Below, one piece after another: positions 5,828 to 14,278 of a stretch of 20,632 nucleotides of DNA. Every line of letters begins with the position of its first letter. Position 1 is the first letter of the stretch. Source of the stretch: JADLEX01 sp964586775 (GTDB lineage Bacteria > Lernaellota > Lernaellaia > JACKCT01); the NCBI GenBank assembly GCA_964586775.1, contig CAZPJD010000095.1:1-20632 (forward strand). Reading direction: 5' to 3'. A program made the position numbers and the translations under genes. The notes below the pieces were generated by a model that worked only from the letters and a program-made list of their open reading frames with translations, had not been told where the DNA came from and made no database searches.

Positions 5828-8650
5828 TCACCCGATCATGCTCGGCCAGTTTTTCGACAGCCACGCGCGCTCGCCCGCACGTTCGCGCCACTTCGGGTCA
5901 TCGCGATCGACCGGAATCGATGTCGCAAGAATATCATCGAATCGCGCTTCCACGTCGGACGCGAACGCCATATCCTCGATCACGAGCAGCGCCTCGCTCT
6001 CCCAATACCCCGCCGTGATATCCAGATTCGCGCTGCCGATCGCGCAATACTTTCCATCGGCGCACAGCAGTTTGGCATGCACATGGGGACGCACCGCGCC
6101 CAAATCCTCCGCCCATCCCGCGCAGGCCGGCGCGACGAACGCGAATGCCGCCGCCCCCGCCTCGACCAGCTCGTCGATGCGCCCGTGTACGACCTGCGTG
6201 GCGAGTTCGCGGATCGCCCCGCCGGGAAACGGCTCGCCCTCGCCGCCCGGCACGCCAAAGACCGGCCGCACGTGCCCGACCACCACCCGCACGCGCACGC
6301 CGCGGGCGACGGCGTTTTTCAGCGCGCGCAGGATCTCGAACTGCATGGGAAAGGTGTTGACGACGAGCAGGTCGCGCGACGCGCCGTCGATGAGCGCGAG
6401 GTAGGCTTCGAGCGTATAGGCGTCGCGCATGCCGCGATGGATGACGAGCCGCGTGGCGATCGACCCGGCCACAGGCGGCGTGATGACGCCAAAGGGCTCG
6501 CGCCCGGCCGCGATCCACGCATCCAGAAACGACGCCTCGATGCGCTCGACGATCGGGCCCTCGACCAGCGCGCCCGCGTCGAACCACGGGATGCGCGTGC
6601 CGGGCGTTTCGCGCGAGAGCGCGATCTCGTCGAACCCCTGATAGTAGGTGTCGGCGAGGTTGCGCCCGGTGATTACGCCGCGCGCGCCGTCCACGACGAC
6701 GAGTTTGCGGTGATCGCGCTGTTTGAGGTCGTCGAGCGACGGCATGCCCTCGATGGGCCGGTTCGCCGCGACCTCGATGCCCTTCACCTGCTCGAGCCGC
6801 GCGAGAAACGGGTTCTTGGCACCCATCGCTTCGTGGCGGCCATACAGCGCGTCCACCAGAAAACGCACGGCCACGCCGCGCCCGGCCGCGCGCACCAGCG
6901 CCGCCGCGATCTCGCGCGGCGTTTCCTCGTCGTGGACGATGTAGGCCTGCACGTGTACGCGTTCGCGCGCGCCGTCGATCAGCGCGATCAGCTCCCGGCG
7001 CGCCGCCGCGTTGTCGAGCTCGATCCGCACGCGGTTGCCGCCGATGCGATGCGACGCCGTGGTCGCATCGAGCCGCCGCGCGACGGGGTCGTCGGTCGTG
7101 CCCAGCGGCACGCGCGAGGCGTCGATGCGCGCCGCGATCGCGTCCGGTTCGAGCGCGTCGATCTCGCCGGCCAAGAACGCCGCGAAGCCGTGCGTGTCCA
7201 TGGGCTTTTGGGAACGATGGACGATGGCGACGGCTTCGATACCCCTTGAACGCAGTCGCGCCGCGACTCGCGCCAGCAGCACGGCCTCGAAACCGCCCGG
7301 CACATCGGAAAGCCGCCCCGAGCCCAGAAGCTGCCCGGCTTCGAACACGCGCGGCGACGTGAACCCCGCCGAGAGAAGGCGCTCCTTGGCCTCGTCGAGA
7401 CGCGTGTTGACGGCGAGTTTCACGCCGAACACGTCGAAGCCCCCGGCCACGTGCGCCGCGTGAAGGCGCGCGAGCGTCTCGCCGCCGATCTCGGCATCGA
7501 CGAGCACCAGCGGCCCCGCCGCGCGCACGATCGCCGCCTTGGTTTCGAGCGACGCGACGGGGTCGCGCCACCGCCCGTCGGACACGCGGCCAAGGCCCAG
7601 AAACTCCCGCGACGGGGCGTCGGCGATCTCGTCGTCGCGGATCGTCAGATAGCCGTGGTGCGCGTAGGCGACGGCGTGCAACTCGCCGCGATCGACGACG
7701 GCGACGTGCGTCTGATTCAAGGGCTGCGGCATGCCCAGCACGTTGACGCGCTCGACGTAGAGCGTGAGCGGCGATTCGTCGGCGAAGACGTCCGCGGCGC
7801 AAAGGATCTCGGGATCGAGGTAGGGCGACAGCCCGCGCGTTTCGGTGGGGATGAGCGCGACGGGGATGCGCAGCTCGCGCAGCGCCCACGCGACGAAGAC
7901 GCCGCCGAGCCAGTGCCCGACCTCCCAATCGGCGTCGAGCAGCACGCACAGCATCTGCGTTCGCCACTCGGCGATGCGCGCCGTCACGGCAGCGCGCAGT
8001 TCGAGCAGCTTGGCGTCGCTCTGCGCAAAACGCACCGCGCAGGCGAGTCCCGCCACGCGGGCGTTCGCCTCGATGTCCTCGGCGGCGAGCGCCTTGACGG
8101 GGCGCAGCGCGAAAAACCCGAGTTCGTATTCGGGGCCCGTGCGTTCGCGCGCGAACCCGGCGAAGGCCGCCGCACTTTGCGGCTTGCCGTCGAAAGGAAA
8201 GAGCAGCCGGCGGATCGGATCGGTATCGCCGTCGTCCTTCGGCCCGGCGACAACCACGGGGATTCCCACGGCCTGCACCGCGAGGGCGACCGTGTCCACC
8301 AGATCGGTGGGCATCCACGACGTGAGGGGCCCGACGACGACAACGTCCGCGCCCATGCCCTTCGCCGACGCGCGCAAATCGTCGTCGCGAAGCTCCAGCG
8401 CGGGCTCCGACGTGACCTCACCCGCCCAATCGGCGAGATCGTTGCGCAACCGCACGAGCTGCGCGTCGGCCCGGCTGAGCACGTCGATCAGGTCTTCCCA
8501 GGGATCGCTTTGGAGTTTCAGAAACGGCGAGACCGGCGCAAGACCGACCAGATGCACGCGCTCGGGCTTCGCCGCGAGCCGCCGCGCCGTTTCGACCGCC
8601 CGCGCCGCCCCCTCGGGCAGTTCGACGATAACGAGCAGTCGGCGAAACAT
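5828..8650 (-). CDS. Universal-stress-protein / phospholipase-D fusion protein
   Basis: A 940-residue predicted cytoplasmic protein with no signal peptide. Residues 1-135 (MFRRLLVIVELPEGA) look like a UspA domain and about 140-275 like a second, diverged one. About 280-530 is an unassigned alpha/beta-looking middle region. About 540-930 is a PLD-superfamily pair with two HKD motifs: H647-R-K649-LVVV-D654 followed by GRN, and H858-A-K860-LLCA-D865 followed by GSANLD. Two HKD halves form one active site in cardiolipin-synthase-like and PLD enzymes, which use a phospho-histidine intermediate to hydrolyse or transfer phosphodiesters. I chose ATG 8650 over ATG 8665 because GGGAGA lies before it and it begins exactly at the Usp strand. 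It is last of an apparent M3-hydrolase-USP/PLD operon, 21 bp after the hydrolase gene. Lipid versus nucleic-acid substrate cannot be told. Confidence 0.85.
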   Translation of the reverse strand: MFRRLLVIVELPEGAARAVETARRLAAKPERVHLVGLAPVSPFLKLQSDPWEDLIDVLSRADAQLVRLRNDLADWAGEVTSEPALELRDDDLRASAKGMGADVVVVGPLTSWMPTDLVDTVALAVQAVGIPVVVAGPKDDGDTDPIRRLLFPFDGKPQSAAAFAGFARERTGPEYELGFFALRPVKALAAEDIEANARVAGLACAVRFAQSDAKLLELRAAVTARIAEWRTQMLCVLLDADWEVGHWLGGVFVAWALRELRIPVALIPTETRGLSPYLDPEILCAADVFADESPLTLYVERVNVLGMPQPLNQTHVAVVDRGELHAVAYAHHGYLTIRDDEIADAPSREFLGLGRVSDGRWRDPVASLETKAAIVRAAGPLVLVDAEIGGETLARLHAAHVAGGFDVFGVKLAVNTRLDEAKERLLSAGFTSPRVFEAGQLLGSGRLSDVPGGFEAVLLARVAARLRSRGIEAVAIVHRSQKPMDTHGFAAFLAGEIDALEPDAIAARIDASRVPLGTTDDPVARRLDATTASHRIGGNRVRIELDNAAARRELIALIDGARERVHVQAYIVHDEETPREIAAALVRAAGRGVAVRFLVDALYGRHEAMGAKNPFLARLEQVKGIEVAANRPIEGMPSLDDLKQRDHRKLVVVDGARGVITGRNLADTYYQGFDEIALSRETPGTRIPWFDAGALVEGPIVERIEASFLDAWIAAGREPFGVITPPVAGSIATRLVIHRGMRDAYTLEAYLALIDGASRDLLVVNTFPMQFEILRALKNAVARGVRVRVVVGHVRPVFGVPGGEGEPFPGGAIRELATQVVHGRIDELVEAGAAAFAFVAPACAGWAEDLGAVRPHVHAKLLCADGKYCAIGSANLDITAGYWESEALLVIEDMAFASDVEARFDDILATSIPVDRDDPKWRERAGERAWLSKNWPSMIG

Positions 8651-8671
8651 CGCGGGCTCTCCCATCGCGCG

Positions 8672-9604
8672 TCAGGCCGCTCCGGCGCTCCGGCCGCCCG
8701 CCGCGGGCGCATCCCACGTCGCGGCGAACACGCGACGCCGAAAGAAGTGGTCGAGACGCAGGTTGACGATCTCGGGGTATTCGAGCGTGGCGTAGTGCGT
8801 GCCGTTGGGGATGACGAACAGCTCGCTGCCGTCGATGTCGCGGTGCATCTCGGCCGAGACCGAGAGCGGCGTCATCTTGTCGGCGGCGCCCGCGGTGATG
8901 AGCGTCGGCACGCGCACGGTGGTCAGGATCGGCCGCGCCGAGTGCTCGTCGAGGCGCTTGATCATCAGAAAGTACGTGGGGAAATCGAGATCCTTGAAAT
9001 CCTGCGCGACCTCGGCGAAGAACGCATCGTTCGCCGTCACGAGACGCAGAGACTTGATGACGCCGATGGACCAGGGCTGCGTGAGCAGCCATCCCGGCAG
9101 CGCGGCGAAGAGCGGCCCCGCGCGATAGAGGCCCTCGGCCAGCGCGCGAAACATCACGTCGGCCTTGGGCAGGCCGAACGCCGTGCGCAGCACGTGCTCG
9201 AACGCGCCGTTGATGAGCACGAGCCCTTGCACGTTGCGCGGCAGATGGTGGTAGATCTCGAGGCCGAGTTCCACGCCCATGCTCCAGCCGCCGGTGACGA
9301 AGCGCTCGCGATCCCACCCCGCGCCGCGCACGACGGCCAGCGCGTCCTCGACGTGGTCGTCCACCGCGAGGCGCTCGATGTCGCGCGGTTTTTCGGAGCG
9401 GTAGCAGCCACGCGGCTCCCACGTCACGATCGTCATCTTGTCGTGGAAGAACTCGAACAGGAACTTCCAGCAAGACAGCGGCGTGCCCATCCCCGGCGGC
9501 AGCAGCCATTTATGCGGCCCCGCGCCGCAGCGGTACGCCTGAATGCGCGTGCCGTCCGCGCTCGTGACGACGAACTCCTCAACGGGCACATCGATCGAAA
9601 TCAT
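8672..9604 (-). CDS. Alpha/beta-hydrolase fold protein
   Basis: A 310-residue cytoplasmic hydrolase. The catalytic triad is readable: nucleophile S108 in the elbow GGWSMG, acid D242 in GAADKMTP and base H270 in PNGTHYATLEYPE. The oxyanion-region segment (LLPPGMGTPLSCW) and the WEPRGCYRS loop fit esterase/lipase or haloalkane-dehalogenase-like members with a helical cap at about 135-225. The substrate (ester, lactone, thioester or lipid) is not evident. AAGGAG lies 10 nt before the ATG. It is 39 bp downstream of the M3 peptidase gene and 21 bp upstream of the USP-PLD gene, all on the minus strand, so it is probably the middle gene of one transcript. Paired with a PLD-type enzyme, a role in lipid turnover is a reasonable but unproven guess. 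Confidence 0.88.
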   Translation of the reverse strand: MISIDVPVEEFVVTSADGTRIQAYRCGAGPHKWLLPPGMGTPLSCWKFLFEFFHDKMTIVTWEPRGCYRSEKPRDIERLAVDDHVEDALAVVRGAGWDRERFVTGGWSMGVELGLEIYHHLPRNVQGLVLINGAFEHVLRTAFGLPKADVMFRALAEGLYRAGPLFAALPGWLLTQPWSIGVIKSLRLVTANDAFFAEVAQDFKDLDFPTYFLMIKRLDEHSARPILTTVRVPTLITAGAADKMTPLSVSAEMHRDIDGSELFVIPNGTHYATLEYPEIVNLRLDHFFRRRVFAATWDAPAAGGRSAGAA

Positions 9605-9643
9605 CGCAACGTCACTCCTTCAAATTCCCAATTCATCCGTGCC

Positions 9644-11380
9644 TCAATGCGTGGTCGCGCCTTCGAGCGAATCCATCGCGGCCTCGACCAGATTCACCGC
9701 CGCGCCCAACGTGTCGGCGTCGAAGGCAAACCGTGCCCCGGCCGCGGCGAAGAGCTGGGGCAGCGTGCCCGCGCCCATCGCCAGCGCGCGCTTGTAGGCC
9801 GCGAGCGCCCCGGCGGGATCGGCGATCGAGTGCCCGAAGACCTGCACCGCGCCGAGCTGCGCGAGCCCGTATTCGACGTAATAAAACGGATACAGGTGGA
9901 TGTGCAGCTTGCGGTGCCAGCCCGTCTCCGCTTCGATTTCGAGCCCCGACCAGTCCACACCGCGCATGAAACGCGACCAGAGCGCCGCCCATGTTTCGTC
10001 GCAGCGGCGGGCGTCGCGCGCGTCGGCGGGGTTTTCATAGACCCAGTGCTGAAAGGCGTCGACCACGGCCATGTACGGCCAAAAGAGCACGATCTCTTCC
10101 AGATGCTCGATGCGCGCGCGGGCCGCATCGGCCTCGGTGTAAAACGCCCCCGGCGCGCTCAGATACGGTGCGGCGAGCAGCTCCATGCTCATCGACGCGA
10201 CCTCGCAAAACTCCATCGGCGCGGCCCACCGCTGGTGATGCGGCAGCTTGTAGACCTCGAAGGCGTGGAAGGCGTGACCGGCCTCGTGCAGCAGCGTCTG
10301 CACGTCGTTGTGGATTCCCACCGCGTTCATGAGGATGAACGGGCGGCGGCGCTGGTCGTATCCCGTGCAGAATCCCCCCGACGCTTTGCCCTCGCGGTTT
10401 TCCAGGTCGAGCAGGCCCTCGGCGCGCATCGTGCGGTAGTAACCGCCCAGCCGCGGATCGAGGCGATCGAAGATCGTCGCCGCCTTTTCGTCCAGTTCCG
10501 CGCCGTTCGCGAAGGGGCGCAACGGCGCGGCCCCGCGCGTCTCGACGTTGAGATCCCACGGACGCAGCCGATCGACGCCAAGCGCCGCCCGGCGCTTCGC
10601 GTAGATCCGCTCGGCCACCGGCACCACCGCGCGCAGGATCGCATCTCGGAAAGCGGCACAATCCGCGGGCGAGTAATCGAAGCGTCCCATCATTTTCCAC
10701 GCGTAGTCGCGATAGGTCGTGAAGCCCGCGTTCGCCGCCATCGGCAGCCGCACGTCCAGAAACTCGGCCCACAGCGCGTCGATCGCGTCGCGATCCTGCA
10801 GCCAGCGCGTCATCTGGGCGCGCCACGCCGCTTCGCGCCGCGAGCGATCGGCCTCTTGCAGCACGGGGCCGAGCTGCGCCACGGTCTTTCGCTCGCCGTC
10901 CCAATCCACCATCTGCGCGCCGGTGATCTTGCGATACCGCTGGCGCAGGTCGTGCTCCTGGGCCTTGAGCGGTTGGTTCTCCTCGCGAAAGGCCTCGATG
11001 TCCGCGCGCGCCTGACGCAGCGGAACCTCGAAGCCCTCGGGCGCAAGACCGCTTTCCACGAGTCGCCTCTTGAGCGCGTCGGCCTCGGCCTGCGCGGGCA
11101 GGTGGATGCGCTGGACGTATTCCTGATAGCGCTTTTCCTTCTCGGCGTTTTCGGTGTCGCACGCGGCGGCCACGGCGAGCACGTTGTAGGTCTCCTCGAC
11201 CAGCGCGTGCAGGCGCGTCCAGTCGTCGAGCCAAGGCGTCAGGGTGTCCGCCGCGAGCGGCGCGGCGGCGATGGCGCGAAACGCCGCTTGCACCGGCTCC
11301 CAAGGCGTGGCCGCGAAAATTTCCGGATCGGCGGGAAGGTTTGGAAACTCCCCGCGCGCGGTCGTGTCGATATTCGTCAT
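9644..11380 (-). CDS. M3-family metallo-oligopeptidase (oligoendopeptidase F-like)
   Basis: A 578-residue peptidase, a usual length for M3B oligoendopeptidases. The zinc motif is H365-E366-A-G-H369 in LLHEAGHAFHAF, with E393 of EVAS as the third ligand. The C-terminal LYPFYYVEYGLAQLGA segment, containing the His/Tyr residues that position substrate in this family, is also present. The N-terminal half is long helices, as expected. Such enzymes degrade short peptides in the cytoplasm; no signal peptide is seen. I chose the ATG at 11380 (MTNIDTTARGEFP) with AAGGAA about 8 nt upstream, rather than a TTG 84 nt earlier that overlaps the likely promoter and adds an Arg/Ala-rich, unrelated extension. 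First gene of the minus-strand operon. Confidence 0.9.
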   Translation of the reverse strand: MTNIDTTARGEFPNLPADPEIFAATPWEPVQAAFRAIAAAPLAADTLTPWLDDWTRLHALVEETYNVLAVAAACDTENAEKEKRYQEYVQRIHLPAQAEADALKRRLVESGLAPEGFEVPLRQARADIEAFREENQPLKAQEHDLRQRYRKITGAQMVDWDGERKTVAQLGPVLQEADRSRREAAWRAQMTRWLQDRDAIDALWAEFLDVRLPMAANAGFTTYRDYAWKMMGRFDYSPADCAAFRDAILRAVVPVAERIYAKRRAALGVDRLRPWDLNVETRGAAPLRPFANGAELDEKAATIFDRLDPRLGGYYRTMRAEGLLDLENREGKASGGFCTGYDQRRRPFILMNAVGIHNDVQTLLHEAGHAFHAFEVYKLPHHQRWAAPMEFCEVASMSMELLAAPYLSAPGAFYTEADAARARIEHLEEIVLFWPYMAVVDAFQHWVYENPADARDARRCDETWAALWSRFMRGVDWSGLEIEAETGWHRKLHIHLYPFYYVEYGLAQLGAVQVFGHSIADPAGALAAYKRALAMGAGTLPQLFAAAGARFAFDADTLGAAVNLVEAAMDSLEGATTH

Positions 11381-11523
11381 GATGAGAATTCCTTTTGACG
11401 GGCGGCTCGCGCCCCCACGGGCGAGCGCCGCGAAAAAAATACGGGAAGCCCCGGGCCAATGCAATCAATCGGGCATCCCGTTCGTTATCGGTATGAGGTC
11501 CCCAAACGCACGCGGGAGGTCAC
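11381..11523. promoter_or_regulatory. Divergent control region between the M3 peptidase operon and the ECF sigma gene
   Basis: This 143-bp region separates the two transcriptional halves of the window. On the minus strand TTGCAT (11459-11464) and TATTTT (11436-11441) are 17 bp apart and could serve the peptidase operon, though the -35 is weak. The leader downstream of it contains an imperfect GC-rich hairpin around 11403-11432. On the plus strand I find no convincing -35/-10 or ECF-type AAC...CGT pair before the sigma gene; a TATGAG near 11493 is the only -10-like hexamer. Confidence 0.4.
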
Positions 11524-12027
11524 GTGCCGCCTGAATCCGAATCCGAAAATGCGCGCATCCGCGACCTCGCGCGGCGGGGATTCCGCTACGCCCTCGCCCT
11601 CTCGCACGACCCCACCGCCGCCGAGGACCTGTTGCAGGAAGGCTGGATGCGCCTTTTGCGCGCGGGGTCGCGCGTCGAACCCGGCCCGCTTTTTCTCACC
11701 ATCCGTAGGATTTTCATCGACGAGCGACGTCGTTCGCACGTCGCGCCCTTCACGCACTGGGACGAGACGACCATCGAGCGCATCGCGGGGGTCGATCCCG
11801 GGCGCGAAACGGTGCTGGCGACGTCCGATCAGGTCGCGGCGGCACTCTCCGGACTGCGTCCCGACGAGCGCGAGGCGGTGTTTTTGCAGTGCGTCGAGGG
11901 CTACACGGCCGCCGAGATCGCAAAGCTCACCGGTCGCGCGCGCGGAACGGTCCTGTCCATCATCTTTCGGGCGAAACACAAGCTCGCCGGATTTCTGAAC
12001 GGCGAGTTACGGGAGGCCACGTCATGA
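11524..12027 (+). CDS. ECF-type RNA polymerase sigma factor
   Basis: A 167-residue protein with sigma region 2 at about 12-75 (AAEDLLQEGWMRLLR, then LFLTIRRIFIDERRR) and region 4 at about 108-160. Region 4 carries a helix-turn-helix: LRPDEREAVFLQCVEGYTAA then EIAKLTGRARGTVLSIIFRA. The long region 3 of housekeeping factors is absent, as in ECF sigmas. The start is GTG with GGAGG 4 nt upstream. Its stop overlaps the start of the next gene (ATGA), which encodes a single-pass membrane protein with a cytoplasmic N-terminus. That is the usual arrangement of a sigma factor and its membrane regulator, so the sigma is probably held inactive by that protein until an envelope signal. Confidence 0.92.
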   Translation: MPPESESENARIRDLARRGFRYALALSHDPTAAEDLLQEGWMRLLRAGSRVEPGPLFLTIRRIFIDERRRSHVAPFTHWDETTIERIAGVDPGRETVLATSDQVAAALSGLRPDEREAVFLQCVEGYTAAEIAKLTGRARGTVLSIIFRAKHKLAGFLNGELREATS

Positions 12028-14150
12028 CGCCTTTTGAGCCCCACGAAAAACCCATCGACGATCACATTCGCGGCCATTACGAGAGCGCCGAGCCGCGCAC
12101 CGAATTGCTGGACGAGCTCGCCCGCGCCGCGCTTGCCGCGCCCGCGAAGCGTCCCGCTCGCGATTGGAACTGGCGGGCGGGAGCCGCCGCGGCGGCGGTC
12201 GCGGTCTTCTCCGTCGCCTTCGTCTGGAAGATCGGCGCGATCGGCCCGGAGCGTCGCGGAATCGAGATCGTCGTTCCGAAGCCGGAAAGTCAGCTTCCGG
12301 TACGCGTCGCGGACGGATCGAAGAACGAGGATCGGGAGTACTTCAAGGCCGTCGTCCCCGCGAAAAGCCCCGCGGTTCCGCCGAGTGTCCCCACGTCGAA
12401 ACCGATGGAGGAGGCCGAGATCGCGGCCGGCGCCATGCGCGCGCAGACCCCCGCCAAGGACTCTGCAAATGTCGCGACCGCGGCGCCGGATCCTTCGCGA
12501 TTCGATGCGTACGGCGCGAAGACCCGCGATTTCGATGAAGGTGCGCGGATGGGCTTTGCGACGTCGGGGGAGTCCTCGCCCGCGGGCGGCGGTGGACGCG
12601 CCACGATGTCCAAGCTGGCCGGCGCGGCCGGCGAAGGCCAAATCGGGATGCTCGGCGGTGACGCCCCGTGGGACAACCTCGATGACCATCGCGCGAATCG
12701 CGAAGAAAAATCCGCGTACGGCCCCCTGCTCGTCCGCCCCGACCGCAACGAGTTCGCGCCGCGTTTCGACGCGGGTTTCGAGCGCGTCGCCGAGCGGCCG
12801 CTCTCCTCGTTCGCGGTCGATGTCGATACCGCGTCGTACTCGATCGTGAAGCGGTACCTGGCCGAGGGACGCCGGCCGCCGACCGACGCCGTGCGCATCG
12901 AGGAGTTGGTCAACGCGTTTCGTTACGACGTGCCGGAACCGCGTCGCGGGCAGGATTTCACCGTGCTTGCCGAGGCCGCCTCCGCGCCGTGGAACGCGAA
13001 CCATCGCCTCGCGCGCATCGCCCTTGCCACGCGCCCGATCGCGCCCGCCGACTGGCCCGCGATGAACCTCGTGCTGCTGATCGACGTGTCGGGCTCGATG
13101 GAGGCCGCGAACAAGCTGCCGCTCGCCATTGAGTCGTTCACGCGGCTCGCGAATCAACTGCGCCGACAGGACCGCATCGCCATCGTCACCTACGCGGGCG
13201 AAAGCGGCGTGGAGCTGCCCACGACGCCCGGCAATGACCGCGATGCGATCCTTCGCGCCCTGCAAAGCCTGCGCGCCTCGGGCACCACGCACGGCTCCGC
13301 CGGGCTCGACACCGCGTACGCGCTCGCGTGGCGAAGCCATATCCCCGGCGGCGTCAACCGCGTGCTGCTGGCGACCGACGGCGATTTCAACGTGGGCGTG
13401 ACCGACACGGGCTCGCTGGTGAACCTGGTGCGCGACTACGCGGCAAAGGGCGTGGATTTGACCGTTTTGGGGTTCGGCATGGACAACCTCAAGGACGCGC
13501 GGCTCGAGGCCATCGCCGACCGCGCCGACGGAAACTACGCCTTCATCGGCTCGCGCGACGACGCCGAGCGTGTGCTGGTGCGTGCGGCGGGCGCGACGCT
13601 GGTCACCGCCGCGTACGACGTGAAGGTGCAGGTGGAGTTCAACCCCGCCGCCGTCGAGGCGTACCGGCTGATCGGCTACGAAAACCGCGCGCTCGCCGCG
13701 CACGACTTCGCCGACGACCGCAAAGACGCCGGGGACGTGGGCTTTGGTCACGTTGTGACGGCGCTCTACGAGATCGTGCCGCACGGCGGCGGGTTCGGAT
13801 CGTCGCCCGAACTGCGCTATCAACCGTCGGCTCCCTCGACCGACCGCGCAATCGAGGCCGCGAGCCCCGAGTCGTTCTACGTCAAGGTGCGTTATCGCCC
13901 GACGGACGGCGGCGACGTCCGCGAGTTCGCCGTGCCGTTCAACGACGACGGCCGCTCGCTGATGGAATCGACCGACGACATGCGATTCGCGGCGGCCGTC
14001 GCGGCATTCGGGATGGGACTGCGCGATCCGTCCTCGTTAGGAGCATGGTCGTTCGAGGACTCGCGCATCCTCGCGCAGGGTGCGATCGGGAGCGTCGACG
14101 CGGCTGCCCGGCGCGAATTCGCCAACCTGATCGGCGGTTGGTGGCGATAG
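12024..14150 (+). CDS. Membrane-anchored von Willebrand factor A protein (YfbK type), putative sigma regulator
   Basis: 708 residues. About 1-48 is a charged, presumably cytoplasmic N-terminus; 52-71 is one hydrophobic helix (AGAAAAAVAVFSVAFVWKIG). About 75-250 is low-complexity Pro/Ala/Gly/Lys, and about 250-340 is the VWA N-terminal domain (RPLSSFAVDVDTASYSIVKR). A VWA domain at about 345-525 has MIDAS residues D354-x-S356-x-S358, T421 or T422 and D452. The C-terminal DUF3520-like domain ends in GGWWR. YfbK-type proteins often sit beside ECF sigma genes. The 4-bp overlap with the sigma gene and the topology suggest an anti-sigma or sensor role; no zinc-binding ZAS motif is visible in the N-terminus. 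The ATG at 12024 has GGGAGG 7 nt upstream; an earlier in-frame start would lie deep inside the sigma gene. Confidence 0.88.
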   Translation: MTPFEPHEKPIDDHIRGHYESAEPRTELLDELARAALAAPAKRPARDWNWRAGAAAAAVAVFSVAFVWKIGAIGPERRGIEIVVPKPESQLPVRVADGSKNEDREYFKAVVPAKSPAVPPSVPTSKPMEEAEIAAGAMRAQTPAKDSANVATAAPDPSRFDAYGAKTRDFDEGARMGFATSGESSPAGGGGRATMSKLAGAAGEGQIGMLGGDAPWDNLDDHRANREEKSAYGPLLVRPDRNEFAPRFDAGFERVAERPLSSFAVDVDTASYSIVKRYLAEGRRPPTDAVRIEELVNAFRYDVPEPRRGQDFTVLAEAASAPWNANHRLARIALATRPIAPADWPAMNLVLLIDVSGSMEAANKLPLAIESFTRLANQLRRQDRIAIVTYAGESGVELPTTPGNDRDAILRALQSLRASGTTHGSAGLDTAYALAWRSHIPGGVNRVLLATDGDFNVGVTDTGSLVNLVRDYAAKGVDLTVLGFGMDNLKDARLEAIADRADGNYAFIGSRDDAERVLVRAAGATLVTAAYDVKVQVEFNPAAVEAYRLIGYENRALAAHDFADDRKDAGDVGFGHVVTALYEIVPHGGGFGSSPELRYQPSAPSTDRAIEAASPESFYVKVRYRPTDGGDVREFAVPFNDDGRSLMESTDDMRFAAAVAAFGMGLRDPSSLGAWSFEDSRILAQGAIGSVDAAARREFANLIGGWWR

Positions 14151-14172
14151 GTTCCGCGCGAAGCACCCCATC

Positions 14173-14218
14173 CGGGCTTGACGCATCGCGTCAGGCCCGT
14201 TCTCATTTTTTCCTTTCC
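14173..14218 (+). terminator. Rho-independent terminator after the sigma/vWA operon
   Basis: A 12-bp stem with one mismatch (14173-14184 against 14188-14199) has a 3-nt ATC loop and is followed by a T-rich tract with six T in a row. It begins 22 bp after the vWA stop codon. Confidence 0.85.
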
Positions 14219-14241
14219 ACCCCTCATGAATTTGCTGTAGC

Positions 14242-14251
14242 GTGAATTCAC
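14242..14251. promoter_or_regulatory. Perfect 10-bp palindrome GTGAATTCAC upstream of the kinase operon
   Basis: The palindrome lies 27 bp before the kinase ATG, between the upstream terminator and the SD (GGAAAGG). Such a position would suit an operator, but a single 10-bp palindrome containing an EcoRI site can occur by chance. No clear -35/-10 pair is seen in this short gap. Confidence 0.25.
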
Positions 14252-14278
14252 ACGCGCATCATTCCGGAAAGGTCGGTC

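Noticed and set aside
8651..8665. Start of the USP-PLD protein at ATG 8665
   Set aside because: No SD precedes it, and its first five codons contain the GGGAGA that serves ATG 8650.
7451..11398. A 1315-residue open frame on the plus strand
   Set aside because: It lies antisense to the M3 peptidase, hydrolase and USP-PLD genes, its translation is rich in Arg, His and Asp with no domain, and it is a by-product of high third-position GC in the real genes.
11381..11464. TTG-initiated N-terminal extension of the M3 peptidase
   Set aside because: The extension is not peptidase-like, overlaps the promoter candidate and lacks an SD, while ATG 11380 has AAGGAA at a normal distance.
14151..14278. Possible promoter TTGCTG with a -10 further downstream before the kinase gene
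   Set aside because: No hexamer at 16-18 bp spacing resembles TATAAT, so a call would be guesswork.
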